In this document: positions 1 through 9,960 of the stretch, piece after piece | Layout: every line of letters starts with the position of its first letter | Position numbering within the stretch: position 1 is the first letter of the stretch | Assembly: GCA_009746045.1 (NCBI GenBank) | Contig: RPFO01001075.1 | Coordinates: 372,501-434,500 of the forward strand | Reading direction: 5' to 3' | DNA: 62,000 bases | Origin: Mesostigma viride | Taxonomy: Eukaryota > Streptophyta > Mesostigmatophyceae > Mesostigmatales > Mesostigmataceae | Made by a program: the position numbers and the translations under genes | Notes under the pieces: model-generated | What the model was told of the DNA's origin: nothing | The model's database searches: none | The model's input: only the letters and a program-made list of their open reading frames with translations

Positions 1-6
1 GCCACC

Positions 7-1048
7 TAAAATCCAGTGTGATGCAGGTCACGGACATACTTGGCCGCCGACCTCATGACAGGCAATTCCGTAGCCAGCCAGGTGTAGAATAAAACCATGA
101 TGCTTTATATATTTGGAAAGCAACCAAACCATTCACATTTAATTTCAAAAGACATCGACAAGAATACAAGTGTTGTCTAGTCGTATAATGTCGTACTTGT
201 GCGTCACTGTCCAAATAAGGCTAAGCGGTTCTTGATAACCTAGCAGGCCTCGGGTGACGCCACACTGCTCCGCTTGGCTTACGGCTGGCAGTGTCCTTTA
301 GCGCCCCCTATCCTGTCTACCTATCCCGCTTACCCCAGCTATGGCTCACTGGCCAACGACGACCGGGTTCCTTCCCGAGTCTCGCCCACAATACACACAT
401 CATCTTGACGAAACCAAACAGTTATCACTTCCGTCAACCAATCTCATGACAATTACTCATTGCAACCACTCTCGGGGGCTGCTCCGGATTGTTCCACTAT
501 TAAACCCCTTGACGACAACACCAAGTTGTGAGGGAGAGTAACGAGCGAACAACGACCACCATGGCCGCTGCTGTGCTCCTAAATACCTCCAAAAATCCCG
601 GCATCCATGCGCTGTCGCATTTGCCAGCAAGCCGCCTGACGTGCAGTTAGACTGCCAGCAAAATGCAGAGCAAGTCTATTCGACAGCCACGTGCGAGCCA
701 GCACACCGCACACTACGATCTGCGTATCTAGCTTTGTCCGATGGACTGAACATCATTCCGTCTGGACAATACAAAAGATTCGTAACTGCCAAATGTCACG
801 CACCGGAATATTGCGCAAGCCACCAAGGCTTTGCGCCCCAAAGTCTTGTGCCCGAACCTAAGTCAGGTCACCTAAGACTGTCACTCTAGAAATTCAGGCC
901 TTTCCGGCGCGGCGCTCTACACCGGCCCAAGGAACAAAGCCTGCGGCCTATACTGAATCGGAACCAACCAAACGTCGGACGTAACGATTCTGATTACGGC
1001 AATCGCGTAACTTCTTGAGTGCACGGACGTAAATGATCACGGACGTGA
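7..1048. repeat. Tandem repeat, copy 1 (period 1485 bp)
   Basis: This 1.04-kb segment recurs at 1492-2533 with only a few substitutions (for example at 799 versus 2284 and 874 versus 2359), so the duplication is recent. Short ORFs in it are the same in both copies, but none resembles a known protein and they show no coding character. A diverged relative lies at about 54385-55490, so this is a dispersed repeat family and not merely a local duplication. Its function is unknown; an LTR or satellite-like unit is possible. Confidence 0.9.
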
Positions 1049-1491
1049 CAGCTGTCGCGTTTGCGTGCCATTATATCCTGGACTGATCATTACCGCTACT
1101 TGAATGCATCCACTATCAGCTGTAATCATGTGTGTGATATGCCACCTCCCCCCCCACTCTTTAGCTCACAAAAACTTGAGAGCAAAAAGTGAAAGAAAGG
1201 CATCTCACACAACCGAAGGAAGCCCAAAGAGGGCGTCATTCCAGGCAGCAGCAAAAAGGAAAAAAAAAATCCAGCTGCTCAAAGATGCTTTTCCAGGATC
1301 AGCAACAACCTTAACATGCATGCTTTTAAAGGCTTAGCAATAACCCCTTCAATGGCTTTTTACAGGGAAAAGCCTAACCTCTTCAGATGCTTTTGAAGGC
1401 TAAGCAATAACCTCTTCCTTGTGCTTCCCTGGGTGAAGCAGGAGGAACCCCAGGCTGGCCGAACTGAACCCGCCAAGGGTTGTTCGCTCGT
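1049..1491. repeat. Inter-copy part of the tandem repeat
   Basis: The first about 105 bp (GCTGTCGCGTTTGCGTGCC to GCCACCTCCCC) recur just upstream of the diverged copy at 54.4 kb, so they belong to the repeat unit. The rest, about 1156-1491, is an A-rich stretch not seen elsewhere here. The segment ends in GTTGTTCGCTCGTT (1479-1492), the exact reverse complement of AACGAGCGAACAAC at 540-553. Confidence 0.6.
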
Positions 1492-2533
1492 TAAAATCCA
1501 GTGTGATGCAGGTCACGGACATACTTGGCCGCCGACCTCATGACAGGCAATTCCGTAGCCAGCCAGGTGTAGAATAAAACCATGATGCTTTATATATTTG
1601 GAAAGCAACCAAACCATTCACATTTAATTTCAAAAGACATCGACAAGAATACAAGTGTTGTCTAGTCGTATAATGTCGTACTTGTGCGTCACTGTCCAAA
1701 TAAGGCTAAGCGGTTCTTGATAACCTAGCAGGCCTCGGGTGACGCCACACTGCTCCGCTTGGCTTACGGCTGGCAGTGTCCTTTAGCGCCCCCTATCCTG
1801 TCTACCTATCCCGCTTACCCCAGCTATGGCTCACTGGCCAACGACGACCGGGTTCCTTCCCGAGTCTCGCCCACAATACACACATCATCTTGACGAAACC
1901 AAACAGTTATCACTTCCGTCAACCAATCTCATGACAATTACTCATTGCAACCACTCTCGGGGGCTGCTCCGGATTGTTCCACTATTAAACCCCTTGACGA
2001 CAACACCAAGTTGTGAGGGAGAGTAACGAGCGAACAACGACCACCATGGCCGCTGCTGTGCTCCTAAATACCTCCAAAAATCCCGGCATCCATGCGCTGT
2101 CGCATTTGCCAGCAAGCCGCCTGACGTGCAGTTAGACTGCCAGCAAAATGCAGAGCAAGTCTATTCGACAGCCACGTGCGAGCCAGCACACCGCACACTA
2201 CGATCTGCGTATCTAGCTTTGTCCGATGGACTGAACATCATTCCGTCTGGACAATACAAAAGATTCGTAACTGCCAAATGTCACGCACCAGAATATTGCG
2301 CAAGCCACCAAGGCTTTGCGCCCCAAAGTCTTGTGCCCGAACCTAAGTCAGGTCACCTAAGATTGTCACTCTAGAAATTCAGGCCTTTCCGGCGCGGCGC
2401 TCTACACCGGCCCAAGGAACAAAGCCTGCGGCCTATACTGAATCGGAACCAACCAAACGTCGGACGTAACGATTCTGATTACGGCAATCGCGTAACTTCT
2501 TGAGTGCACGGACGTAAATGATCACGGACGTGA
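1492..2533. repeat. Tandem repeat, copy 2
   Basis: This is the second copy of the 7-1048 segment. It breaks off at 2533, where the sequence passes directly into a LINE reverse-transcriptase fragment. The break suggests truncation of the repeat by the LINE-derived block or by deletion. Confidence 0.9.
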
Positions 2534-2544
2534 CACCCCACCAT

Positions 2545-2826
2545 TCCGCCTTCACCACGGGGTGTGGCAAGGTTGTGTCCTGTCCCCATACCTGTTCATT
2601 ATTGTCGTGGATCACGTCATGCGCCGGGCACGTGCGCGCTTCACTTCTCTTAATAAGGGGTTCGAGCGCATCGGCGCCTGGCCTGGGCCCGGCTCCGTTC
2701 GTTCAACACCTACGGGCGCTCGAAGGGCCTGGGCGAGCACCGCAAGCGCATGCTCTTCAAGGTCCTCGTCCTCACCGGTGCTCACGTATGGCGCCGAGGC
2801 GTGGACTATCACACCCACACTGGCAG
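2545..2826 (+). pseudogene. LINE reverse transcriptase fragment
   Basis: In one frame the segment encodes VWQGCVLSPYLFIIVVDHVM, the RT motif around G-(V)-x-QGC-LSP-LF typical of non-LTR retrotransposon reverse transcriptases. About 110 bp downstream, in shifted frames, it encodes RKRMLFKVLVLT and then LTYGAEAWTI, a motif found near the C-terminal end of LINE RT domains. The catalytic FADD box and thumb between these motifs are missing, so the fragment carries an internal deletion plus frameshifts. It is a dead remnant. The assignment to LINE-type RT is confident; the clade (L1, RTE or CR1) is not. Confidence 0.75.
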
Positions 2827-2849
2827 CTAATTAATTAATTAATTAATTA
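2827..2849 (-). repeat. (TTAA)n LINE 3' tail
   Basis: An array of TAAT/TTAA repeats lies at the junction of the plus-strand RT fragment and the minus-strand LINE 3' end. The same tail type closes LINE 3' ends at 6326-6342, 10729-10744 and 11231-11258. Confidence 0.75.
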
Positions 2850-3253
2850 AACTCGTGCTCCCGTTGGGGAGTCACGGAGCACCGAAGTGCTTTTAATCCC
2901 TGTGTGTGCACTACAGGAGAAAGGGCAGAGACCCCCAGTCTCCTTCATGCCAAAGGCATGCCACAGCTGCAATCGGGCGCGGCTAGCTAAAGGACAGGCT
3001 AACGATCCGGCAAACTGTGGGTGCAATAAGACCCATGTGAGCATATCATAGCAAGGAGCGTGGGCAGGTAATCTGAACATAGCCAGGGCGTAGCATGGCT
3101 GTACTAGGACTAGGCTAAGGCTATGGCTGGTTGTGTACCGTGCGTTGGCGGCACGTGACTAGGTGTGTTGGCACAGCTAGGCAACATTCTAGGCATGGCT
3201 GCCTTAGCGGCAGTGACGCCAATGGTTACAAGCTAGGACTATTGCTATCAGTT
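2850..3253 (-). mobile_element. LINE 3' UTR, minus strand
   Basis: On the minus strand this 400-bp stretch leads from the ORF1 stop to a terminal GGTGCTCCGTGACTCCCCAA segment and then the TTAA tail. The terminal block matches the 3' ends of LINE copies at 5380-5430, 5650-5700, 6265-6325 and 10680-10730 (ATATGTGCTACAT, about 8 bp, CCAACGGAG). No ORF2 lies between ORF1 and this 3' end. Confidence 0.7.
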
Positions 3254-4621
3254 CTAGCCCGCTGGGGGCGTCCACATCTTGTGGTTGATCATCAGGTCCC
3301 CGCCCCTCCAGTACACCTTGGGCTTCTGGGGGTCCTGCTTATGGCGGAGGTATTCCGGCCACAGGTCGCGTCGCTGCTGTTGCTGAGCGGGGGTGAGGTC
3401 GTCATCCAGCGTCCAGGTGAGGTCGTGCAACCGCTTGCGACGAGAGAGGAACCGCTGCTTATCCTCAGGGGAGGGGAAGGTGAGTAGGACTGGTGGGGGA
3501 GCCGCCTTGTCCCGTGAGTGGGGAAGGCGGTGGCACCCACGCAGTTCTACCTCACCTACCAGGCCCATGAGGGTAAGAAGCTGGTTCTTGAGCTCGTCAG
3601 CAAGAGAGGTTGACGTCTCACCTGGCTTCTGGGGGAAGCGACGTAGCACCACTCGGCACTCGCGGCGAGCGCGGTCGGTGACCTCCCGTTGCTGGGCCTG
3701 GCGGTGGTCCTCCAGCTCCTGGAGCTTTGTGGCGATGGCGTCGTTGGTGGAGGCGGTCGCTGACCGCAGCAGGTCCGCGTAGGAGAGCGGCGGGAGGTTG
3801 CCAGCATCCTGCCGGGGTGGCTGGGATGCAATGGTGGCCGTCTGCTCCGCTATCTTGGGGACCTGTGTGGCCAGGGCCTCGGTGTGGGCGGTGATGGCCT
3901 CAAGCTTCTTCAGGAGCACGCCACACTTGCCCTCCACCTGGTTAAGGCGAGAGACAAGTGCAGCATGCGTTTCCGAAGCCTGCGCCGCGGTGTGTAGCGC
4001 CGTGAACTGGGGTTGTAGCTTGTGGACGACCTTGGTTTCCACGTTGGAGACCCGGGCTTCCACCGTGTTGAGCGTGGTGTTCAGCGATGTCAGCTTCTCG
4101 GCCAGCGGCCAGGTCACGTGCTCCTCCAGCACTGCGCGGATGTCATCCTTGCAGAGGGAGGGAGCCGATGGGGCAGCCGGCTGTGCGAGGCTGGCGTTGA
4201 TCGCTCTGGTGATGTCGCCGACGCAGCGCTGGTAGTGGCTGGTCAAGATAAACAGGCGTTGGCTTGGTTCGTCAAACTGGTAGAGCCAGGACGTGTCGCG
4301 GTAGTCGATAGCCGCCCCCCCCTTCGGGGTCAGGAAGAGCTTCCGTTCCTGTACGAGGAACTCGAGAACCTCGACGCATTCCTGCGGCGACAGTCTCTGC
4401 CACTCGACGAGGGAGAACATTCCGTCGCCGGGCAATTAGTATTGGCTCCATTTGTGGCGATCGTGGCATGGTTTCTTGGGGTCAGGCGAGGCCGCGCTTG
4501 GCGAGGGTTTGGCGGGTAAGCCTGTCGGCTGAACAATGGCGAGGGCGAGAGGGTTGGGCTGGGCGCTGGGAAGCTGTGCCAGCGCCTTTTCCAGCCCTCG
4601 TTTTGCTTTGGTAGTCGTCAT
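3254..4621 (-). pseudogene. LINE ORF1 protein (L1-type RNA-binding protein), one in-frame stop
   Basis: ORF1 proteins of L1-type LINEs are RNA-binding, trimeric chaperones that coat element RNA. Reading from the ATG at 4621, a proline- and serine-rich N-terminus of 61 residues meets a TAA at 4436-4438; the frame then stays open for 393 codons (first downstream ATG at 4420). The open part has a helical coiled-coil-like region (about residues 100-205), an SYADLLRSA motif (about 218), an RRM-like fold starting CRVVLRRFP (about 260) and a C-terminal domain with LDDDLTPAQQQQRRDLWPEY (about 337-356), which follows the INEDLTPETQEIRRKL-like pattern of transposase_22/L1 ORF1 CTDs. An ORF1 with a single stop suggests either recent death or readthrough. 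The element has no ORF2. Confidence 0.8.
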
Positions 4622-4810
4622 AGCTGGTCACGTGCGTAACTTTGGCAATACTGTGTTTCAGCCGTAACCGATTATACTGGCGTGTGCGTCTGAAAAAAGC
4701 GCATCGAATGCAAGTGGTCTGACCGAATTTGGGGCTCAGACGCAAAAGATCTGAGCTCCGCCGTCAGCCATACCGCCGTCAGCCATTGCATAGCTGGCAG
4801 CTAAGCTCGA
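4622..4810. other. Probable LINE 5' UTR remnant
   Basis: This is about 190 bp upstream of the minus-strand ORF1 start. It contains no ORF and ends where a plus-strand LINE ORF2 fragment begins. Nothing else is recognisable. Confidence 0.3.
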
Positions 4811-4814
4811 CGGC

Positions 4815-5278
4815 ACGGTTTACAGGATGCTCCGACAGGTCCTGAACGTAGGGTTTTCCAAGCGCCCGTCATTAGAGTCTTTGTATCAGGAATTATGCCT
4901 CGTATTTCGGACGAGATTAGGCAGCGTAGGATAGCATTTGTAGGACACCTTGCTCGCACCAGCGCCAGGTCGACACCGCCCTTGGTCTGGCCGGCCCCCA
5001 GCGGCTTGGCCAGCCAGGGCGGCACATTTTGACCTGGCCTGCCCCCAAGCAAGGGCATTCCCAAAAGGGTAGGGAAACATGTCACGAACTACACCCAGAT
5101 GTTGCTGGACGACCTACTAGTGGTCCCAGCCCAGTTTGAACACCGCATCCACTCTCTCTCCCTTCTTTGGACTGCCATGCAGAACAAGACGCGGGGGCAG
5201 AAGATTGTCAAGGCTCACACGCCAGCCCCTGTGGGCAAGCCACCTCCCCCCAAGCGGAGGAGGCGTTTTGATGAGTAG
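4815..5278 (+). pseudogene. LINE ORF2 C-terminal fragment
   Basis: The translation gives MLRQVLNVGFSKRPSLESLY, then, after a 1-base frameshift near 4893, ISDEIRQRRIAFVGHLAR. This is the R-x-x-R-x-GHLAR pattern at the C-terminus of many LINE ORF2 proteins, downstream of the RT. After an in-frame TGA it continues with LVGK-like basic sequence and YTQMLLDDLLVVP, ending KPPPPKRRRRFDE and TAG at 5276-5278. Endonuclease and RT core are absent: this is a 5'-truncated, decayed insertion, as is typical of target-primed reverse transcription. The TAG is followed by a 3' UTR and TTTAA tail. Confidence 0.7.
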
Positions 5279-5432
5279 TGTAGTTAGGCTTTTCTAGACT
5301 AGATAGCTTATTAGAATTAGGTTAGTTCGATTACGCCGCTTCCTTCCACCCCCACCCATCCGTCATGAAATATGTGCTACATGATCTCCCAACGGAGGCA
5401 TGTTATAATTTAATTTAATTTAATCTAATGGC
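5279..5432 (+). mobile_element. LINE 3' UTR and TTTAA tail, copy A
   Basis: The stop codon is followed by 150 bp that end in ATATGTGCTACATGATCTCC, CAACGGAGG and a TTTAA-repeat tail. The same 3' UTR is repeated immediately downstream (5460-5725). Confidence 0.75.
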
Positions 5433-5455
5433 GCCTATAATGGGACCCCCATGGA

Positions 5456-5725
5456 TGTTGCCGTCTTTGGACTGTCATGCAGGACAAGACGCGGTGGAAG
5501 AAGATTGTCAAGGCGCACACGCCCGACCCTGTGGGCAAGCCACCTTCCCCCAGCGGAGGCGGCGTTTTGATGAGTAGTGTAGTTAGGATTTTCTAGATAG
5601 CTAATAGCTTAGAGTTAGTATAGTTCGATCACGCGGCTTCCTCCACCCCATCCATCATGGAATATGTGCTACATGACCTCCCCACGGAGGCATGTTATAA
5701 TTTAATTTTTTTTTAATGGATGTTG
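5456..5725 (+). mobile_element. LINE 3' end, copy B (5'-truncated)
   Basis: This copy repeats the last about 75 codons and the 3' UTR of the element at 4815-5432 with many point differences. It starts abruptly at TTGCCGTCTTTGGACTG and ends in TTTAATTTTTTTT. Two nested or side-by-side 3' ends of one LINE family imply repeated insertion into the same spot. Confidence 0.75.
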
Positions 5726-6120
5726 CATTAAGAATTAGCTCAGCCCTGCCTATACAGCGAGTCACTCTCTGATGAGAAGCCATGCCCTAGCTCTCGTATA
5801 GCCAATGATGTTGATGATGCAGACACGTGTGTACTGAGTACTCCTACACACAGATCTCGAGTGATTTATCTAGTACCAAATCCGACAGGCTTGCATCACT
5901 CCCCGGACAGGAGAATTTTTGCGGATGACTGTAGGTGTAAGTTGGCGATGCCATGGTAACCGGAGACGTCCGTCCTATAGTCAGCGAAAGTTGGTGCGAG
6001 AGGTCCCCAGTTCGATTCCGGTCGGATTCATTTGCAGATCGCGTTTTTCCGCGTTTTCCGCGGCCCGGCACTGAACGCAAATGGTTTTCACCTTTGCGGA
6101 GTGCCTGATCAGAATGATGT
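5726..6120. other. Unassigned segment with a tRNA T-arm-like motif
   Basis: No ORF of coding character is visible. At 6008-6030 the sequence CCCCAGTTCGATTCCGGTCG resembles a Pol III B box (GGTTCGANTCC). No A box or acceptor complement was found upstream, so a tRNA gene is not called; a tRNA-derived SINE remnant is possible. Confidence 0.3.
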
Positions 6121-6342
6121 TGATCTTCCCCCACATGACAGGCTCCCCCTTAGCTGGGCATAGCTTGATAGATCATGGGGGTGCAGGTGCCCTTGGTGCG
6201 CCTAGAGCAAGTGTCGTTTACATTCCCACCCTTGCAGGAAGTAGCTTAGAATGTATTAAAAGCCATAATTATGCCCCTTCTCTGGGATATGTGCTTCATT
6301 TACTCCCAACGGAGTTATGTTCCTAATTAATTAATTAATTAA
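6121..6342 (+). mobile_element. LINE 3' end, copy C, with TTAA tail
   Basis: This segment matches 10575-10744 over most of its length (GGTGCAGGTGCCC, CACCCTTGCA, GAATGTATTAAAAGCC, ATATGTGCT, ACTCCCAACGGAG). It closes with (TAAT)n at 6326-6342. It is a 3' UTR-only insertion. Confidence 0.75.
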
Positions 6343-6584
6343 TGGTGCCCGGCCGGGGGTCTTCTATCGAACAGGGTCTTAGAAAGCCTCGTCAGTACCC
6401 AGCTCACTCCAAATATGAAAAAGTGTAAGGTAAAAAGGGGTAGGCAGTGAAAAAATTGACAGGATGAACAAACATAACAGTGAGAGTAATAAGGAGGCAC
6501 AAAGAGAAGTGGTAAAGGAGAGAAATTAAAAAGGAAAGCAAGAAAGAAGTAAATTAAGATTAAACATAAAGAAGCGTCTATGGT
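6343..6584. other. Unassigned A-rich stretch
   Basis: This purine-rich, low-complexity spacer separates the tail of LINE copy C from the ORF1 remnant. No gene or repeat relationship was seen. Confidence 0.3.
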
Positions 6585-7062
6585 AATTGAGGCGGTCGCT
6601 GACCGCAGCAGGTCCGCGTAGGAGTGCGGCGAGAGGCTATCATCTGCCGGCCGCGGATGGGCTGGGCTGCGATCATTGGTGGCTGTCTGCGCTGCAATCG
6701 CCGGGACCTGCGCGGCCAGGGCGTCGGGTTGGGCGGTGATGGATTCTAGCTTCTTATAACGAGCAGGCCGCACAGTGCCCTCCACCTGATTTAGGCAAGA
6801 GACAAGTGCAGCATGCGCCTCAGACTGCCTGCGCCGCGGTCTGCAGCGCCGTGAGCTGAGGTTGGAGCTTGTGGGCAGCCTTGGCTTTCACATTGGAGAC
6901 CCGGGCCTCCACCATAGTTGAGCGTCGTGTTCAGCGAGGTCAGCTTCTCGGCCAACAACCAGGTCACGTGATCAAGGTCCAGTGACTGCTCGGATGTCAT
7001 CCTTGCAGAGGGAGGGAGCCGATGTGGCTGCCGGCTGCGCAGGCCGGGCTGGGTTGCGGAGC
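6585..7062 (-). pseudogene. Degenerate LINE ORF1 fragment
   Basis: The DNA is clearly similar to 3745-4180 of the better-preserved ORF1: the block GGCGGTCGCTGACCGCAGCA and the SYADLLRSATAS and PSLCKDDIRAV peptides are shared. It covers the coiled-coil portion only. Several frameshifts are present and the RRM and CTD are missing. Confidence 0.75.
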
Positions 7063-7084
7063 TTAGCAACGAGCTCGGGGGCAG

Positions 7085-7642
7085 TTAGCTGGAAGAAGCT
7101 GAACAGGATAGCGAGGCGATGGCTGGCTGTCGGCACTGGCCGGGCGACATAGTCTTCTAGCACAAGGAAGGTCACATCCACACCCATGACAGGGGCAGTA
7201 ACCTCTCCCAACACCCTTAGATGCGTCCTACCACTGAAGTCAGACACCCAGGGACAACTTGGGTCCTCGACCACAGTTCCCCTGTATGCTGAGGTCCCAT
7301 GACAGAAACCTGTGCATTGGTATCTACCTCCATGGCAGCTGCCCCAGGTTCATCCAACTGGACAAGCTTGGACACCTAAGGCTCCTTCTTGGCTCTTTGC
7401 ATCTGTACAATATCTGATAGACGCACACCCCTATAGGCCTGCATGGTGTCGGGCCGTTCCGGAGGTGCAGCCTGTCCGCCTGCTTGCCCAACCACCGTAT
7501 ATGGAGGTACCCCAGGGGCCGGGCCAGGGTCACCCTGAGGGCTCGATACAGCTGTAGCACCATGATCAGGAAGTTCATCATCACCCCCGCCTTGTACACC
7601 AGCGGGCACCTGGAAGAGGTCTCCTTGATTACCTCCCCGCAC
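7085..7642 (-). pseudogene. Copia-like retroelement fragment with protease region
   Basis: On the minus strand, in shifting frames, the fragment encodes MQRAKKEP, then VDTNAQVSVMG, then SDFSGRTHLRVLGEV and a VTFLVLEDY segment. These follow the same order as the retropepsin-like domain of E1 (QRAKKQPKVAKL, VDTNSQVSIIG, SDFSGGVHVKVLGEV). The region upstream of the motif (YLHIRWLGKQ) is closer to the E2 copy at 26.2-26.5 kb. This is a decayed fragment of the same family; no LTR of that family adjoins it. Confidence 0.7.
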
Positions 7643-7646
7643 TAGG

Positions 7647-7960
7647 AGTTAATTTGAAGCCCCCGTAACCTGTCCGGTAACTTCGACGCCCCCGTAACCT
7701 GCCCGGTAACTTCGACGGGCCAGGTTACGGGTCCGTATTCGTTGGCGGTTTGGGTTACCGGACCGGTTACGGTACCATTCGGAATATTGGCCCCGAGATT
7801 CGGTACGGCCCAGTAACTGAGCCGGTTATGTTTACGGGGGCGTGAACGGCTTCGGTTCAGATTACGTTGGGGTATACGGGACGGGTCAGGTAGTGGTTAC
7901 GGCACCATAGCTGCCCCAATATTAGGTACTGGGGTGGTTACGGAGCCGTTATCGTTAACT
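7647..7960. repeat. GTTACGG-rich block, possible solo LTR
   Basis: A 314-bp block begins AGTTAATTTG and ends ATCGTTAACT, the same AGTTAA...TTAACT style of ends as the LTRs of E1, E2 and E3. It is packed with GGTTACGG and CCGTAACC in both orientations. A related block sits at about 32860-33378. No matching 5-bp target-site duplication was found, so the LTR reading is tentative. Confidence 0.45.
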
Positions 7961-8211
7961 GGATCGTAAACCGCGACATAGCTGGCTAGCTACGCATGCA
8001 CACTGTGGAAGACGTAGAAGACGCGTTAATTGACGAAGAGTGAGTACAAGACTAAGGCAGTTATGTTGCTGGCCTCTGCACTGACCCTCCCGCTACATTG
8101 TTGGTAATGTTGCTGCTTGGTTGGCTTTCCTTTGACGTGCATATCGTCCAATTCTGTGATGCAGATTGAACGCCTAAGCAGCCACATCTATATCTGGAGC
8201 AAGGCATGAAC

Positions 8212-9010
8212 GGCAGCAGAAAAGAGAGAGGAAGAGAGGGAAAGAGAGGCTGCGGAGAAGCGCGAGGAACAGCTAAGATGCAAGAGGCAACGGGTGGAGG
8301 AACATGGCAACGAAGCCAGCGGTAGTGGGAGCTGCGAGCAAGCATGCACGTCAACTGCGGTGGATGCACACATGGGGGAGGCACATGCGGGGCAAGCATG
8401 TGTAGGCCTGCAAATCGTGCCAGGGCCCACCGTGATTGCAATTGCCGAGTTCCTGCTGAAGCGAGCACTGGCCTCCTTTCCGCATTTGGCAGCCAAGGAC
8501 GCGACAATCACGCTTGTGGAGAGTTTGTGTAAGGAAGAACCTGGACTCGGCATCGGGCAGTCCAGCGGTGGACCTGCTGAACAACACAGCCTGTGCCCTT
8601 GCGAATGCCGCGCTGCAGTTGGTCTCCAACTCCGTCCATCCATGTTGATGGCAAGGTTAGTTGTGCCACATTTTCTTCCTGTTTTGGGTATGACGCATCA
8701 ATAATTGCCCCTTGTATGTACGGGTGCGGTCGATTGACCTCCCTCCAGCAACATTGCAACATCCGTTACTGACGTCCACTGCGGCGGATGCGTTCCTCCA
8801 GCATGTTAGTTGCCTTGTGAGCTGTAATTGTGCAGGGTGTCGTCAGTACATCCGATGAGAAGGATAACAAGGAGCTCAAGTGTCACTGGTGTTGCCTGGT
8901 TGATGGCGCGCGTAATATCCATGGGCATCAGCATATGGTCCCAAACACACTCAAACGGCTGGCCGAGTCGCTGGGAGAGGCAGTCCACATGCAGTTGGAG
9001 AGGGTGGGTG
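8212..9010 (+). pseudogene. Possible decayed coding exons with a CxWC motif
   Basis: Two stretches have protein-like composition. The first (about 8212-8655) encodes a highly charged helix (KREEEREREAAEKREEQLRC) and continues to an AAG-GTTAGT splice-donor-like site. The second (from 8835, after a TTGTGCAG acceptor-like site) encodes KELKCHWCCLVDGARNIHG followed by a leucine-rich tail, and ends at the GGGA array. The best frames of the two exons do not join in phase, so any gene is broken. The CxxC followed by histidines resembles a BED-type finger, but this is only a suggestion. A comparable CKWCK peptide occurs in the inverted relative at 47.1-47.3 kb. Confidence 0.3.
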
Positions 9011-9165
9011 GGTGGGGTGGCGGGAGGGAGGGAGGGAGGGAGGGAGGGAGGGAGGGAGGGAGGGAGGGAGGGAGGGAGGGAGGGAGGGAGGGAGGGAGGG
9101 AGGGAGGGAGGGAGGGAGGGAGGGAGGGAGGGAGGGAGGGAGGGAGGGAGGGAGGGAGGGTGGGT
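9010..9165. repeat. (GGGA)n array
   Basis: About 35 nearly perfect AGGG repeats. All long ORFs through it (REGGREGG or PSLPPSLP) are artefacts of the tetranucleotide. Confidence 0.98.
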
Positions 9166-9960
9166 GGGTGGTTATGGTGGGTGGATGGGTGCAAGGGTGG
9201 TTGCTTATAAGTGAATCGCCAGGTGGCTGGGGGATCGACGGGGTTTGGGAACTCCTAGGTGGGTGCATTGTTGGATGCCTGAGTGAAACTGTTTCATGGG
9301 CTGGAGGATTTGCACCGTTGGTTTGTGGCGGGTGGATGTGTAGCTGTGATTAGAAGTGGGTGGGGTGAGCGATGGGGAAGGTAGATGGGTGGGTGGGTGC
9401 ACGGATATGGGTGGGTGGGTGGTTTTGTAGTTGGGATCGACTCACCTATCGCGGGTGGAGGGCTGTGCATGTTAGGGGTGAGATGGGTGGGTGACTGGCT
9501 GAGAGGATGTGGATGTGTGAGGGTGAGTGGGTGCAGGTCGGTGGGTATAAGGGTATGGGGGGAAAGAGTGGTCGAGTGGGAAGGGGCGTGGGTGGGTCAG
9601 GGGTGGGCGGCCCGGTGGGCACACATGGGGCCAGCTGGCTGGGTGGTTAGGTGGCTGCGTGGTTTTAGTAATGGGTGCCTGGATAAAAGGATGGGTGAAT
9701 GCCTCCTTATTGCCTAGGTGGGTAGATTGCATATGTGGCTAGCTGGGTGGGTGGATGTCCCAGTGGGTGGGTATGTGGCTGGGTGCCTGGGTGCACGAGT
9801 GGTTAGATAGGTTGGTTTAGTAGGTGCGTGGCTGGCTGGCTGGGTCACCGGGTGGGTGGACCAGTGGGTGGCTGGGTACTCAGGTGCGCAAGTGTATGAG
9901 TACTTGTGTGGGTGGGCCAGGTGGATGCATGGGTGGGTGACTGCATGGGTGACTCGGTAC
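9166..9960. repeat. TGGG/GGTG-rich cryptic simple sequence
   Basis: About 800 bp of degenerate GGTGGGTGG, GGATGGGTG and GCTGGCTGGG motifs. The complementary CCACCCA-rich version occurs at 45880-46830 inside the inverted relative of this repeat. No coding content. Confidence 0.85.

Noticed and set aside
3131-4519. Plus-strand ORFs of 118-165 aa opposite the LINE ORF1
   Set aside because: Shadows of the minus-strand ORF1, with no recognisable motifs.
5950-6035. tRNA gene
   Set aside because: Only a weak T-arm/B box; T-stem has mismatches and there is no A box or matching acceptor stem.
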